In this document: positions 37,088 through 47,113 of the stretch, one piece after another
How positions within the stretch are numbered: the first letter of the stretch is position 1
Layout: every line of letters starts with the position of its first letter
Assembly (NCBI RefSeq): GCF_029767755.1
Contig: NZ_JARUQS010000001.1
Location: forward strand, 1,512,502-1,576,501
Direction of reading: 5' to 3'
Length of the DNA stretch: 64,000 nucleotides
Source of the DNA: Thiomicrorhabdus sp. zzn3
Lineage (GTDB): Bacteria > Pseudomonadota > Gammaproteobacteria > Thiomicrospirales > Thiomicrospiraceae
Program-made: the position numbers and the translations under genes
The notes under the pieces: model-generated
Database searches by the model: none
Seen by the model: the letters and a program-made list of their open reading frames with translations, nothing else
Told to the model about the DNA's origin: nothing

Positions 37088-38572
37088 TTAACCCACCGAA
37101 CCCTCCAGGCTAATCGCCAACAGTTCTTCGGCTTCTTGTGCGAACTCCAGCGGCAATTCGCTGAAGACCTCTTTACAGAACCCATTGACGATCATCGAAA
37201 TCGCATCCTGTTCGCTGATGCCGCGTTGTTGACAGTAAAACAGCTGATCTTCGCCGATACGTGACGTGGTCGCTTCATGCTCTACCTGGGCCGTGGCATT
37301 TTCCACCTCAATATACGGGAAGGTATGCGCTCCGCACTGATCGCCGATCAGCATGGAATCACACTGGGTGAAGTTACGCGCGCCTTCCGCAGTCGGGGCA
37401 ATTTTCACCAGGCCTCGGTAAGTGTTATCACTCTTCCCGGCAGACAACCCTTTGGAGATAATCGTGCTGCGAGTGTTTCTGCCAAGGTGAATCATCTTGG
37501 TTCCAGTATCGGCCTGCTGGCGACGGTTGGTCAGGGCCACCGAATAAAACTCGCCAATCGAGTTATCCCCTTTCAAGACACAGCTCGGGTACTTCCAGGT
37601 AATCGCCGAACCGGTTTCCGCCTGCGTCCACGACAGTTTGGAATTTTTGCCTTCACAGATGCCGCGCTTGGTCACGAAGTTCAAAATACCGCCTTCGCAA
37701 TCCTCATCTCCTGGATACCAGTTCTGCACCGTAGAGTATTTCACTTCGGCGTCTTCATGCACAATAACCTCCACCACGGCGGCATGCAGCTGATAGGTGT
37801 CGCGTACCGGAGCCGAACAGCCTTCCAGGTAGCTTACATAGCTGCCCTTCTCGGCAATCAGAATGGTGCGTTCGAACTGGCCGGTTTTAGCTTCATTGAT
37901 CCGGAAATAGGTCGACAGATCAATCGGACAGCGCACCCCTTCCGGCACATACACAAAAGTACCGTCCGATGCCACCGCCGAGTTCAACGCGGCAAAATAG
38001 TTATCGTGATAGGGCACCACCGTACCGATGTACTTCTGAACCAACTCCGGGTAATCCTGCACCGCTTCAGAAAACGAACAGAAAATAATACCCAGTTTAG
38101 CCAGTTCCTCACGCTTGGTGGTTGAAACTGAAATGGAATCGAAGATCGCATCTACGGCCACATTGGCATCACTGTCATCAATCGGCACCCCCAGAGCGGC
38201 AAACGCTTTGGCGACTTCCGGATCAATGACTTGCTCCTGATCCGTCTCACAGCTCCCAGCGCAAGAACCGCACTCAGGAGCCGAATAATAGCTGTAATCC
38301 TGATAATCCAGCGGGGTATATTCTGCTTTCGCCCAATGAGGTTCTTCCATATTCTTCCAATGGTTAAACGCTTTTAGACGAAATTCCAGCATCCACTCCG
38401 GTTCATTCTTTTTCGCCGAAATCGCACGCACTACGGCTTCATTAATCCCTTTTTCAAAGGTTTCAACTGCAGTCGTTGTAACAAAGCCTTCTTTGTAGTG
38501 CTTGCTTTTGCTCAGCAGATCGTTGATCTCCTGATATTGTGTCTCTTGTGTTGTAACTTGTGTCTCAGACAT
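37088..38572 (-). CDS. sufB: Fe-S cluster scaffold protein SufB
   Basis: A 494-residue SufB that closely follows the E. coli protein (495). It has the N-terminal cysteine group [26 protein letters not shown], and [23 protein letters not shown], holding the Cys and His thought to be involved in cluster assembly. The end is [23 protein letters not shown]. It is first in the sufBCDS operon. Neither sufA nor an iscR/sufR regulator precedes it; the 131-bp gap upstream (38573-38703) separates it from a P-loop protein gene. Confidence 0.97.
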   Translation of the reverse strand: MSETQVTTQETQYQEINDLLSKSKHYKEGFVTTTAVETFEKGINEAVVRAISAKKNEPEWMLEFRLKAFNHWKNMEEPHWAKAEYTPLDYQDYSYYSAPECGSCAGSCETDQEQVIDPEVAKAFAALGVPIDDSDANVAVDAIFDSISVSTTKREELAKLGIIFCSFSEAVQDYPELVQKYIGTVVPYHDNYFAALNSAVASDGTFVYVPEGVRCPIDLSTYFRINEAKTGQFERTILIAEKGSYVSYLEGCSAPVRDTYQLHAAVVEVIVHEDAEVKYSTVQNWYPGDEDCEGGILNFVTKRGICEGKNSKLSWTQAETGSAITWKYPSCVLKGDNSIGEFYSVALTNRRQQADTGTKMIHLGRNTRSTIISKGLSAGKSDNTYRGLVKIAPTAEGARNFTQCDSMLIGDQCGAHTFPYIEVENATAQVEHEATTSRIGEDQLFYCQQRGISEQDAISMIVNGFCKEVFSELPLEFAQEAEELLAISLEGSVG

Positions 38573-38703
38573 GGAATCGTTTCACTTAAAACTTAATTCA
38601 TACTATTTTAGTCAGTTATTCCATAAATGTCCATATCAAGGCCATTAATGATTTAAATAACCGCCACGTTTTGAATCCGCTTTTAACCAAAATTTTCAGC
38701 TAT

Positions 38704-39423
38704 TTACGGACGCAGCAGACTGGCCTGAATGATTTCGTTCAGCCACCGCTTGTCAAGATCAATTCCTTCAATACGGATCTTGCCAGGCGCCTGATCCAAT
38801 CCAGCCGCATAACAGTCCCAACGAAAAGGCGTCGCTTCAACGGCAACCGTATTCTCGTACTCAAAGGTATCAATCACCGCCTGAACACGCCAAATATCGA
38901 CGCCAAGATTTTGCCGTGAATTATCCAGCCCCATCATCAGATGATCGAGATGAACCCTGCCAACCTCAAATTCAAAACATTGCAGAGTCAGCGGCGGCAA
39001 TGGCTCCCCTGACTTCTCTTTTTCCGTTTCATCAATCTCAAAGCCTGACCAAGATTCAGGGAAACGCCGATTCAGCAGCCGTACAATCGGCACATTGGAT
39101 TCCTGCTGGCGTACCCACTGCGTCCAGAAAGCCTGCGCTTCCAGATCGGCCGCCTCGACAAAACTGAAAATCACGCCATCGGCATAGGCCAGCAAACTCT
39201 GTAAATGCTTTTCAACCGCACCGCCAAGCGCGATGCCAACCAGCGGACGCACGTCAATCACACACCAGGCCTGCCCGGTTTTTGCAGACGGAATCATCAC
39301 CGACGTAACAATGCGCTGCGGATCATAACCAAACTGTTCAACCAAAGCCCGCTTTACCCGGTCTTTACCCGAACCAGGCAACCCCAATAGGGTAACCGAC
39401 GCTGCCAACTCGTTTGAAGACAC
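38704..39423 (-). CDS. P-loop protein linked to znu, possibly a degenerate COG0523/G3E (CobW-like) protein
   Basis: From the GTG at 39423 (AAGGAG ten bases upstream, four nt after the znuA stop) the protein is 239 residues. It begins with a P-loop GLPGSGKDRV in which the usual Ser/Thr after Lys is Asp, and has VIDVRPL and IVRLLNRRFPESW in places comparable to GTPase switch and NKxD elements. The C-terminal third, ending GKIRIEGIDLDKRWLNEIIQASL, resembles the CobW C-terminal domain. The metal-binding CxCC motif of the family is missing. Zinc-linked COG0523 metallochaperones are known near znu genes; this may be a diverged member. The assignment is tentative. Confidence 0.5.
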   Translation of the reverse strand: MSSNELAASVTLLGLPGSGKDRVKRALVEQFGYDPQRIVTSVMIPSAKTGQAWCVIDVRPLVGIALGGAVEKHLQSLLAYADGVIFSFVEAADLEAQAFWTQWVRQQESNVPIVRLLNRRFPESWSGFEIDETEKEKSGEPLPPLTLQCFEFEVGRVHLDHLMMGLDNSRQNLGVDIWRVQAVIDTFEYENTVAVEATPFRWDCYAAGLDQAPGKIRIEGIDLDKRWLNEIIQASLLRP

Positions 39424-39427
39424 TTGC

Positions 39428-40453
39428 TTACCGCTCCTTTGAAGACTTAGCGGCCAGACATTGGTAAAACGCATGCGCCAGATTCAACAACAATTGATCA
39501 TACGGGACAAACCCCTGACTTCCTTTGGCGTCTTGAATATTGATTCCAATAGGGTCCAGGCTGCCCATACGGACCTGCAATCCGGATACAACCGCAGAAA
39601 CGCGTTTTTCGGGGAACTGCGGTTCCTTGAACACACATTTGACCTTCTGCTCCTGCATTCTGTGACGGATTGCCTGGATACGCTTAATGCTTGGCGCAAT
39701 CTCCGGATTCAGGCGAATCGACCCAACGCCATTAAGCTGGTAACGCTTTTCAAAATATTGGTAAGCATCATGCAGCACAATAAACGGCTGTTCTTTCACC
39801 GGCGTCAACTGCGTTTGAATGTCTGCATCCACTTGGCTAAGACGGTTTAACCAGGCCTGGGTTCGCTGTTGAATGTGCTGCGCCTTGTTTGGTTGCAGGG
39901 CTTGCAACTGCAGACTCAAGGCCTTTACCAGCACTTGGGCATTATGCATCGACAGCCAAATATGCCCATCCGGACGGTGCAGAGACCTCGAATCCGTTTC
40001 ATGCACATGCGCGTCGCCGTCCAATTCATGTTGCATCTCACCATGTTCTACATGTTCTTCATGATGAGCATCGGCATGAGTCTCCGCCGCAGCGTGCGGG
40101 GCATGCTTCTCCCACACACCACCCTGCCGCATCGGCAAAAACGCTATACCCGCCAACTGGCTCATCTGCAGGTGGGGCATGGCATGGTGCTGCATAGGCT
40201 TCTCGATCCACGCATCCACCGGCGTACCGACCGAGACAACCAAATCTGTTTTTTGTAGCAGCCATAAATGGGACGGTTTGATTTGAAACCCGTGCGGGGA
40301 AGCGCCAGGCTGCAATAAAACGGTTAGCTGATCGTCCTCGTCCAGCAAGGGGGCAACCAAGCCGGCCAAAGGCGGAATCGTGACCGTCACTTGCATCGCC
40401 TGCAACGGTAAAGCCCATAACAAAACACTCAAACCGATTAATTTTCGTAACAT
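39428..40453 (-). CDS. znuA: Zinc ABC transporter periplasmic binding protein
   Basis: The 341-residue precursor has a signal peptide (LIGLSVLLWALPLQAMQ) and a cluster A-1/ZnuA fold: VTIPPLAGLVAPLL, the first metal-His region GASPHGFQIKPSH, and the HIWLSMHNAQVLVKAL segment. A long charged loop at about residues 118-155 is rich in His, Asp and Glu (HADAHHEEHVEHGEMQHE), the hallmark of zinc rather than manganese binding proteins. LHDAYQYFEKRYQL and CVFKEPQFPEK follow. It is divergent from znuCB across a 92-bp control region. Confidence 0.95.
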   Translation of the reverse strand: MLRKLIGLSVLLWALPLQAMQVTVTIPPLAGLVAPLLDEDDQLTVLLQPGASPHGFQIKPSHLWLLQKTDLVVSVGTPVDAWIEKPMQHHAMPHLQMSQLAGIAFLPMRQGGVWEKHAPHAAAETHADAHHEEHVEHGEMQHELDGDAHVHETDSRSLHRPDGHIWLSMHNAQVLVKALSLQLQALQPNKAQHIQQRTQAWLNRLSQVDADIQTQLTPVKEQPFIVLHDAYQYFEKRYQLNGVGSIRLNPEIAPSIKRIQAIRHRMQEQKVKCVFKEPQFPEKRVSAVVSGLQVRMGSLDPIGINIQDAKGSQGFVPYDQLLLNLAHAFYQCLAAKSSKER

Positions 40454-40545
40454 CTGCTCACTCTTAATAGTGTGTTATACGATTGAAAATGCCCATCACT
40501 GGGTAATTTAACTATAAAATAGACAAAATCTATCTATGATCCTCG

Positions 40546-41400
40546 ATGATCATTTTATTGAGTCGGTCACCCACTCAGTCACCACAACTCTATGACCCAT
40601 ATAAGATGACGTTATTAATTGAAGCCAACCATATTTTCCATCGCTTTGAAGACCATGAAGTGCTTCATGACATTTCATTTCGAATTCATGCCGGCGAAAT
40701 CGTTACGATCATCGGTCCTAATGGTGCCGGTAAGTCAACCCTGCTTAAAATCCTATTAGGCCTTATCGAACCGACTGCAGGACAGGTTGGTCAAAAACCG
40801 CGCCTGCGAATCGGATTTATGCCGCAAAAAATTCAAGTGGACCCCACCTTTCCTTTAACGGTAAGACGGTTTTTAAGCCTGGCGCTCGATCCTTCCTACA
40901 AGAATGTAAAAAAATGGGCAGGCCTGTTCGGTTTCAGCGCGAATCATACCACAGCCCTGGATCAAGTAGTGGATGAACTCAATATCCGCCACCTCCTTCA
41001 CCAACCGATTCAAAAAGTGTCCGGTGGAGAAATGCAGCGCATTCTGCTCGCCAGGGCGCTCCTGAGAAATCCGGACCTTCTAGTATTGGATGAACCCGCC
41101 CAGGGAGTGGATGTTCATGGGCAGGCGGAACTCTATCACTTCATTAACGAATTGCGTAAACGTTTTAATTTAGGCATATTAATGGTCAGCCACGACCTGC
41201 ATATTGTGATGAAAAGCACCGATCAGGTACTCTGTCTCAACCAGCACTTATGCTGTTCCGGCACCCCGCAAAGCGTCAGTCAGACTCCCGAATTTGCCGC
41301 AATTTTCGGTGACAGCGCCAAGGAACTCGCACTGTATGAACATCATCATGACAATCATGAATGCGAGTTGGCACACGGCCACATTCACATTAAAGAATAA
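40546..41400 (+). CDS. znuC: Zinc ABC transporter ATP-binding protein
   Basis: The ATPase for zinc import: Walker A GPNGAGKSTLLKILLG, signature KVSGGEMQRILLARALL, Walker B LLVLDEPAQGVD, and switch His in MVSHDLHIVM. The C-terminus is His-rich (YEHHHDNHECELAHGHIHIKE), typical of ZnuC. The start could be the ATG at 40546 or the one at 40606 (MTLLIEANHIFHRF), which agrees better with other ZnuC proteins; neither has a strong ribosome-binding site. znuB follows 11 nt later. Confidence 0.95.
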   Translation: MIILLSRSPTQSPQLYDPYKMTLLIEANHIFHRFEDHEVLHDISFRIHAGEIVTIIGPNGAGKSTLLKILLGLIEPTAGQVGQKPRLRIGFMPQKIQVDPTFPLTVRRFLSLALDPSYKNVKKWAGLFGFSANHTTALDQVVDELNIRHLLHQPIQKVSGGEMQRILLARALLRNPDLLVLDEPAQGVDVHGQAELYHFINELRKRFNLGILMVSHDLHIVMKSTDQVLCLNQHLCCSGTPQSVSQTPEFAAIFGDSAKELALYEHHHDNHECELAHGHIHIKE

Positions 41401-41411
41401 GAGACACTCCA

Positions 41412-42206
41412 ATGTACGGAATTCCTGATTTTCTGCTTTTTGCTCTATTAGGTGGATTGGGCATTGCCTTAATTGCTGCGCCACTCGGCGTGTTTATGGT
41501 CTGGCAGCGCCAGTCCTATTTTGGCGCCACCTTAGCCCACTCGGCACTTCTGGGTGTCAGCTTCGGTCTATTCCTGCAAATGGATCTGACCCTAAGCGTT
41601 ATTTTAGTGTCACTGTTAATCGCGCTAGGCATACATCAGATGCAACAAAGAACGCAGCTCTCCTCAGACACTCTGCTAGGCATTCTCGCCCACAGTAGTC
41701 TAGCACTGGGGTTAGCTCTGCTAAGCCTACAAAATGCGGTCCAAATCGACATTATGGGGTACCTTTTCGGTGACATTCTCAGCGTCACCGGTTCGGATCT
41801 CATTCTGATTGCCATTGTCGGTTTATTGACCCTACTCTTTTACCTAAAACACTGGCAAGACCTGCTTAACATTACCCTCAATCCCGAACTGGCACAGATT
41901 GAAGGGATTCGCGTAAAATCGGTTCAACTCAATTATGTGCTGCTCTTGGCTCTGATGATCGCACTCTCCATGAAAATTGTTGGTGTTTTACTGGTTACCT
42001 CATTGCTGATTATCCCCGCCGCGACGGCTCGACGTTTGGCGCACAGTCCGGAAGGCATGCTGGGGTTTAGTTTACTGCTGGGAGGTCTTTCTGTAATCAG
42101 TGGATTAGCCGCCTCAATGGCATGGGACATTCCAACCGGGCCAGCCATTGTTTTAATGGCCACGGCGATCTTTCTCATTCTATTAATGAAAAAAGCCCCG
42201 AATTAA
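41412..42206 (+). CDS. znuB: Zinc ABC transporter permease
   Basis: A 264-residue integral membrane protein with about eight hydrophobic segments, belonging to the ABC-3 permease family. It has the early MVWQRQSYFGATLAHSALLGV motif and the later TSLLIIPAATARRLAHSPEGM segment. It forms the channel with ZnuC. The stop codon lies in the loop of the terminator hairpin. Confidence 0.95.
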   Translation: MYGIPDFLLFALLGGLGIALIAAPLGVFMVWQRQSYFGATLAHSALLGVSFGLFLQMDLTLSVILVSLLIALGIHQMQQRTQLSSDTLLGILAHSSLALGLALLSLQNAVQIDIMGYLFGDILSVTGSDLILIAIVGLLTLLFYLKHWQDLLNITLNPELAQIEGIRVKSVQLNYVLLLALMIALSMKIVGVLLVTSLLIIPAATARRLAHSPEGMLGFSLLLGGLSVISGLAASMAWDIPTGPAIVLMATAIFLILLMKKAPN

Positions 42207-42217
42207 CGGGGCTTTTT
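42190..42217. terminator. Terminator overlapping the znuB stop codon
   Basis: AAAAAGCCCCG, loop AATTAA, CGGGGCTTTTT. The znuB stop TAA is within the loop. Runs on both sides allow it to serve the convergent chemoreceptor gene as well. Confidence 0.9.
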
Positions 42218-42240
42218 AAACATGAGATCAGAGTTCAACT

Positions 42241-44715
42241 CTATGCTTGCGAGCCCAACTCCTCGATAATTTGATAGAGAATCTCGACGACCTTTTCACT
42301 GTATTGATCTACCATTCTCAATCCCGCCTCAACGGCCTCCTGATCACCAAGCTCTTTCGCATCCATCACTTTTTTGATGCCTTGATGCATCTGCATATGT
42401 TCGTCTCCCAGGGTTTTCATCAACGGCAAATGCATAAATTTCTGCCCTTCACCGTAATACCATTTACCTAAGGCACAAGCGGTATGATCCGTAGCTGTTT
42501 CGTAGTTCACCCCGATATCAATACCTTCTACGAAACCACGAATTTTTGATTTCCACGCCAAATGGGCTTCAATCATTTTTTCAAACAGGCCACCATCATC
42601 ACTGCTAATCAACAGCTGCATTCGCCGCTCGGTTAGGTTTTCCAACTTGAAACGTTGCACCTGTTCTTTAAGCATCTCGGAGTCTTTTAACAGATCCTGG
42701 CTTCCAGCCGCCGTTTGTTCAATCACCGCGGCACTTTCCTGTGTCATATGATCCATAGAGGCAACAGAACTGTTGACCTGCTCAATTCCCTGCGCCTGCT
42801 CATGGCTGGCTTCAGAAATGCCGGCAATCATGTCGCCCACGGTTTGGATAGAGCTGCTGATCTGTTCCATGACATCACTGGTTTGACGCACATATCGCCC
42901 GGTGGTCTCACTGATTTCAACGCTGTTTTCAATCAACGATTTAATTTCACCCGCGGCTTCTGCCGATTTTCCAGCCAAACTTCTCACCTCACTGGCGACC
43001 ACTGCAAAGCCGCGGCCATGCTCGCCAGCTCGCGCGGCTTCAACCGCCGCATTCAGTGCCAACAGGTTGGTTTGGAAGGCAATGCCGTCAATCAAGGTAA
43101 TGATTTCGCTGATTTTCTGGCTCGCTTCAACCATTTGTTCCATTGAGGTTAAGGCGTTTTGCATGGTTTTCAAGCCACCGGAGAGCTGCTGCTGAGCTTC
43201 ACTGGACATTTGATTAGCTTGTTGAGCATGCTCGGCGTTTTTACGCACCGTTGCCGTCATCTCTTCCATGGTCGCCGCGGTCTCTTCCAAGGCTGCGGCT
43301 TGCTGCTGAATGCGCTGTGACACATTTTGACTGCCTTTGGCCATTTCACCCGCTTCAACTGTGACGCGACCCGCTACCGCGCCGACTTTACCAACCATAA
43401 CCGAGATATTCGCCACGGAGCTGTTAAGCGAATCTTTCAGCACCGCCATCTTACCTTGGTAACCCCCTTCAACTTTGTGCGTTAGATCGCCTTCACTGAT
43501 CCCCGCCTGTACACGCGCCACTTCATCCACGAAGCGTTCAAGATCGTTCAATGAAGCATTCAACGAATCTTTTAGAGACTTAAAATCCCCGTCAACTTCA
43601 ATTTCTGAACGGACAGAGAAATTACCTTGCGACAAGGCCTCCAACGTCTTGGCAATCGATTGTACACTGGCTTTCATGGTGTCAGCAGACTGCCTCAAGT
43701 TCAGCACTACTTCCGAAAAACTGCCTTTTAACTCCACGCTTTCATCATGGGCTACTGTCAGGCGGCACTCACTGAAATTCTCAGCCGTGTGGCACAGCAT
43801 CTTCATAACGCCATCAAGTTGATCCAAAGAAGCGTTGACACCTTGCTTCAACTGCAAGAACTGACCACGCTTACCAACTTCAACCCGTCGATCAAAACGT
43901 CCTTCAGCCACTTCATTCATCACTGACACCACATCCGTAATGGCACGATCCATGCGGTTAAACAACGTATTAATTTGCTCCGAGACTTGCGCTAATTCAT
44001 CTTTGCCACGCACTTGAATTCGGTGGCTGAGATCCCCTGTACTGCCAATACTTTCCACCGCGGAGCACATCGCTTTAATGGGCTTCAAGAAGCTACGCGC
44101 AACAATCCAGCCGATCAAACTGAAAAGCACGACACTGATGGCTAACCATGACCAGATTAAGAGCTCACCCTGCTTCTGCCCCTTATAGAGAGACTCTACC
44201 GCTTGATTGGTCTGCTCTACCTCATAATTACGAAAACGCTCAACGATTTCGAGGAAGTTTTCATACTTAGATTTGAATTCCGTCGTCAAAATCACCACGG
44301 CTTCTTCCGCAAACCCTTCTTCGATCGCCATCATAAAACTGGAAAAAGAGGTATTTGCACTCGCCACATTGGTCATTAGCGCCTCTTTAAGCTCAGTTTC
44401 CTGTTCATCTAATGACAATTCATCCAAACGTTGAAAAATGGCGCTAATTTCTTCACGCGTTCGATTAAGCTCCTGTTTGATCTCAGCTTGTTTCTCCTCT
44501 TCTTCAAACAGAACCATATCACGCTGCAGAATGGCGCGCTCTTCGGAAAGGCTTTTCAAGTTATTCAGTAGTGAGGTTTTAACACCATTGACCTTGATAA
44601 TTTGGTCCATAGTGCGGTTGGTTTCATTGATGAGATATTGGGTGACAAGATTACTGGCAAGTAAAAAGAAAATGGCACCGGCGATTCCGATAATCATCCG
44701 AGCTTTAATGGTCAT
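42241..44715 (-). CDS. Methyl-accepting chemotaxis protein with C-terminal zinc-binding (CZB) domain
   Basis: The 824-residue receptor has a transmembrane helix at about 7-27, a periplasmic four-helix sensor, a second helix at about 186-208 ([19 protein letters not shown]), HAMP units, and a signalling domain with the hairpin tip [37 protein letters not shown]. The last 120 residues form a CZB domain: [26 protein letters not shown] and [11 protein letters not shown] supply the His, Cys and His ligands of the family. CZB domains bind zinc and can sense zinc or hypochlorous acid. Its position against the znu locus supports metal sensing. It is transcribed alone, convergent with znuB. Confidence 0.93.
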   Translation of the reverse strand: MTIKARMIIGIAGAIFFLLASNLVTQYLINETNRTMDQIIKVNGVKTSLLNNLKSLSEERAILQRDMVLFEEEEKQAEIKQELNRTREEISAIFQRLDELSLDEQETELKEALMTNVASANTSFSSFMMAIEEGFAEEAVVILTTEFKSKYENFLEIVERFRNYEVEQTNQAVESLYKGQKQGELLIWSWLAISVVLFSLIGWIVARSFLKPIKAMCSAVESIGSTGDLSHRIQVRGKDELAQVSEQINTLFNRMDRAITDVVSVMNEVAEGRFDRRVEVGKRGQFLQLKQGVNASLDQLDGVMKMLCHTAENFSECRLTVAHDESVELKGSFSEVVLNLRQSADTMKASVQSIAKTLEALSQGNFSVRSEIEVDGDFKSLKDSLNASLNDLERFVDEVARVQAGISEGDLTHKVEGGYQGKMAVLKDSLNSSVANISVMVGKVGAVAGRVTVEAGEMAKGSQNVSQRIQQQAAALEETAATMEEMTATVRKNAEHAQQANQMSSEAQQQLSGGLKTMQNALTSMEQMVEASQKISEIITLIDGIAFQTNLLALNAAVEAARAGEHGRGFAVVASEVRSLAGKSAEAAGEIKSLIENSVEISETTGRYVRQTSDVMEQISSSIQTVGDMIAGISEASHEQAQGIEQVNSSVASMDHMTQESAAVIEQTAAGSQDLLKDSEMLKEQVQRFKLENLTERRMQLLISSDDGGLFEKMIEAHLAWKSKIRGFVEGIDIGVNYETATDHTACALGKWYYGEGQKFMHLPLMKTLGDEHMQMHQGIKKVMDAKELGDQEAVEAGLRMVDQYSEKVVEILYQIIEELGSQA

Positions 44716-44814
44716 AGGTATCCTCTGTATTTCTATTTTTTATTTTTATGAAAATTAGCGCCTGAATGGGCATTCTAGTGAAAACAGAGGCTAAGGATAA
44801 TCAATTTTTTTTAG

Positions 44815-45303
44815 TCAGGCTTTATCTAAGGTTATGAACTCGAAAGGGTAAGCATGACGATCATCCGAATCGTGCTGTTCTCGTTCTGACACCACCCAGT
44901 TAAACTGGGTCCAATCCGGGAAAAACGTATCGCCTTCAAGGTCTGTGTCAATCACTGTCAAATAAAGGCGATCGGCTTTAGAGAGCATCTCGGAATACAG
45001 TTGGCCGCCCCCCATAATAATGACTTCTTCGAACGCATCCAACATCGCTAATGCCTGGTCAACAGAAGGGAAAACCTGAACGCCGTCTGGCTGGTAATCG
45101 CTGTTTCGGCTAATCACAATATTGGGGCGCCCCGGCAAGGGTTTCGAACCAATCGATTCAAAGGTCTTGCGCCCCATAATGACCGGTTTACCAAGGGTTT
45201 TCGCTTTAAAAAACTTTAAATCATCTGGCAGATGCCAAGGCATTTGGTTATCTCGTCCGATCACTCGGTTTTTGGTGGTCGCCGCAATCATCGAGATTCT
45301 CAT
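44815..45303 (-). CDS. folA: Dihydrofolate reductase
   Basis: A 162-residue DHFR that regenerates tetrahydrofolate: [51 protein letters not shown], and the [10 protein letters not shown] segment are all standard. Its ATG overlaps the thyA stop by four nt, so the dihydrofolate produced by ThyA and its reductase are co-expressed. Confidence 0.97.
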   Translation of the reverse strand: MRISMIAATTKNRVIGRDNQMPWHLPDDLKFFKAKTLGKPVIMGRKTFESIGSKPLPGRPNIVISRNSDYQPDGVQVFPSVDQALAMLDAFEEVIIMGGGQLYSEMLSKADRLYLTVIDTDLEGDTFFPDWTQFNWVVSEREQHDSDDRHAYPFEFITLDKA

Positions 45304-46133
45304 ACCGAGACCTCAGCTTTGATATGCGGATGCGCTTCATAATCCACAATTTCAAAATCTTCAAAACGATAATCAAAAATAGAATCTGGCTTACGTTTAA
45401 TCACCAGTTTCGGCAGCGGATAGGGTTCACGCTGCAACTGGATTTTCGCTTGTTCCATGGTGTTGTTATACAGATGGACATCCCCTCCCGTCCATACAAA
45501 GTCACCCACTTCATAGCCGGTCTGTTGCGCCACCATATGCAACAGCAAGGCATAGCTGGCAATATTGAACGGAACCCCCAGGAAGGTATCGGCGCTGCGC
45601 TGATAAAGCTGGCAAGAAACCCGGCCATTGGCGACATAAAACTGGAAAAAGGCGTGGCAAGCGGCCAAGGCCATTTTGCCATTATGCACATTCTCTTGCG
45701 GGGAAACCGATTCGTCGGGCAAATCAGCGGGATTCCATGCCGATACAATCATACGTCGACTGTCAGGATTGGTTTTTAAGGTTTCAACCACCTCAGCAAT
45801 CTGATTGATTGTCTCACCTTGCGGAGTTTGCCAAGCGACCCACTGTTTCCCATACAGAGGCCCTAAATCACCCTCTTCTGTCGCCCATTCATCCCAGATT
45901 CGCACACCGTTTTCTTTCAGATAGCGAATATTGGTGTCTCCGGACAAAAACCACAACAGCTCATGAATGATCGAGCGCAAATGCAATTTTTTAGTGGTCA
46001 CCAGAGGAAAGCCGTCTTGCAGATTGAAGCGCATTTGATAACCAAACACCGACCTGGTGCCGGTTCCGGTGCGATCTCCTTTATCGGTTCCCTGTTCGAT
46101 AATATGCTCAAGAAGTTCTAAATACTGTTTCAT
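45300..46133 (-). CDS. thyA: Thymidylate synthase
   Basis: The enzyme methylates dUMP to dTMP with methylene-tetrahydrofolate. The 277-residue protein has [18 protein letters not shown], the catalytic Cys in [14 protein letters not shown] with the downstream [22 protein letters not shown], and HLYNNTMEQ. It is 13 residues longer than E. coli ThyA because of an insertion around [21 protein letters not shown], an arrangement seen in other bacteria. It lies between lgt (30 nt) and folA. Confidence 0.97.
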   Translation of the reverse strand: MKQYLELLEHIIEQGTDKGDRTGTGTRSVFGYQMRFNLQDGFPLVTTKKLHLRSIIHELLWFLSGDTNIRYLKENGVRIWDEWATEEGDLGPLYGKQWVAWQTPQGETINQIAEVVETLKTNPDSRRMIVSAWNPADLPDESVSPQENVHNGKMALAACHAFFQFYVANGRVSCQLYQRSADTFLGVPFNIASYALLLHMVAQQTGYEVGDFVWTGGDVHLYNNTMEQAKIQLQREPYPLPKLVIKRKPDSIFDYRFEDFEIVDYEAHPHIKAEVSV

Positions 46134-46163
46134 ACATTCACACTTTATTGGTCTTTATCATGA

Positions 46164-46979
46164 TTAAGCTTTATGCGGTGCGACTGAAGCCGTCGCGGCA
46201 CGGCGATAAGACCAAATAACCAGGCCTGCTCCAATTAGAATCATCGGCGCAGAAAGCACTTGTCCCATCGTTAACCAACCCCATGCAAGATACCCCAGCT
46301 GCACATCCGGCATCCGATAAAATTCAACGATAAAACGGAAAACACCATAACCGATTAAGAACACACCGGCAACCGAACCAGCGGGCCGCGCTTTACGGCT
46401 GAAAAGCGCCAAAATAATAAATAAGACCAGCCCCTCCAACAGGGCTTCCAGCAATTGCGTCGGATATTTTGTCACCACCTGTTGTAACTCCGGATCATAC
46501 ACCGCCATCCCCAGCGGAGAATCGGTGACTTTCCCCCACAATTCGCTATTAATGAAATTACCAATGCGCCCGGTCAACAGGCCTATTGGAATAAGCGGCG
46601 CAACGAAGTCACTGACTTGCAACAACGAAAGACCAATTTTTCGACCGTACAGCCACATGGCGATCGTCACGCCAATTAAGCCGCCGTGAAATGACATGCC
46701 GCCATGCCAGACTTGAAAAATCGCCATCGGATCTTGTAGATAAACGGCCAAATCATAAAACAGGACATAACCAAGTCTTCCGCCAAGAATGACCCCTAAC
46801 GCGATATAGAATAGCAAATCACCAACGCGCTCGGAATTCCAAGGCGGGCGACTACGGGCACGATAAACCCCATATGCCCAGCCTAATAAAAAGGCAAAGA
46901 GATACATCAACCCATACCAGTGAATTTTAAAAAAACCCAAATCTAGGGCAACAGGGTCAATTTGAGGGTAGTGCCACAT
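46164..46979 (-). CDS. lgt: Prolipoprotein diacylglyceryl transferase
   Basis: Lgt transfers diacylglycerol from phosphatidylglycerol to the lipobox cysteine of prolipoproteins in the inner membrane. The 271-residue protein has seven hydrophobic segments and the family signature GRIGNFINSELWGKVT. The N-terminal MWHYPQIDPVALDLGFFKIHWYGLMYLFAF and the segment HGGMSFHGGLIG are typical. It heads an lgt-thyA-folA unit, an order common in gammaproteobacteria. Confidence 0.97.
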   Translation of the reverse strand: MWHYPQIDPVALDLGFFKIHWYGLMYLFAFLLGWAYGVYRARSRPPWNSERVGDLLFYIALGVILGGRLGYVLFYDLAVYLQDPMAIFQVWHGGMSFHGGLIGVTIAMWLYGRKIGLSLLQVSDFVAPLIPIGLLTGRIGNFINSELWGKVTDSPLGMAVYDPELQQVVTKYPTQLLEALLEGLVLFIILALFSRKARPAGSVAGVFLIGYGVFRFIVEFYRMPDVQLGYLAWGWLTMGQVLSAPMILIGAGLVIWSYRRAATASVAPHKA

Positions 46980-47014
46980 AAGAACCTCGGTTTAAGAAAG
47001 TCAGAGAATCATAA

Positions 47015-47042
47015 CAAAAAAAAGGCCTGCAAAGGCAGGCCT
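47015..47042 (-). terminator. Intrinsic terminator built from a CAGGCCTG element
   Basis: On the minus strand AGGCCTGC, loop CTTT, GCAGGCCT is followed by a run of eight T. It lies about 70 bases after the stop of the chemoreceptor gene. The iterated octamer at 47036-47043 provides one arm, and the other arm is its near copy. Confidence 0.88.
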
Positions 47043-47113
47043 GTTGAAAACTTCATGATACTTTTCTTCACATGGCGACTACCGGCTCTAGGCGCAAGTC
47101 TTGAAAATCATGG

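Noticed and set aside
37277-38125. A 282-codon open frame on the plus strand
   Set aside because: It lies wholly opposite sufB, whose protein is a clear full-length match. The frame has no recognisable motif and is a shadow of sufB codon usage.
40454-40545. A Zur box between znuA and znuC
   Set aside because: TGTTATA near 40473 matches one half of the known operator, but the second half is poor (about three of seven bases). Zur control is likely on biological grounds but cannot be read from this sequence.
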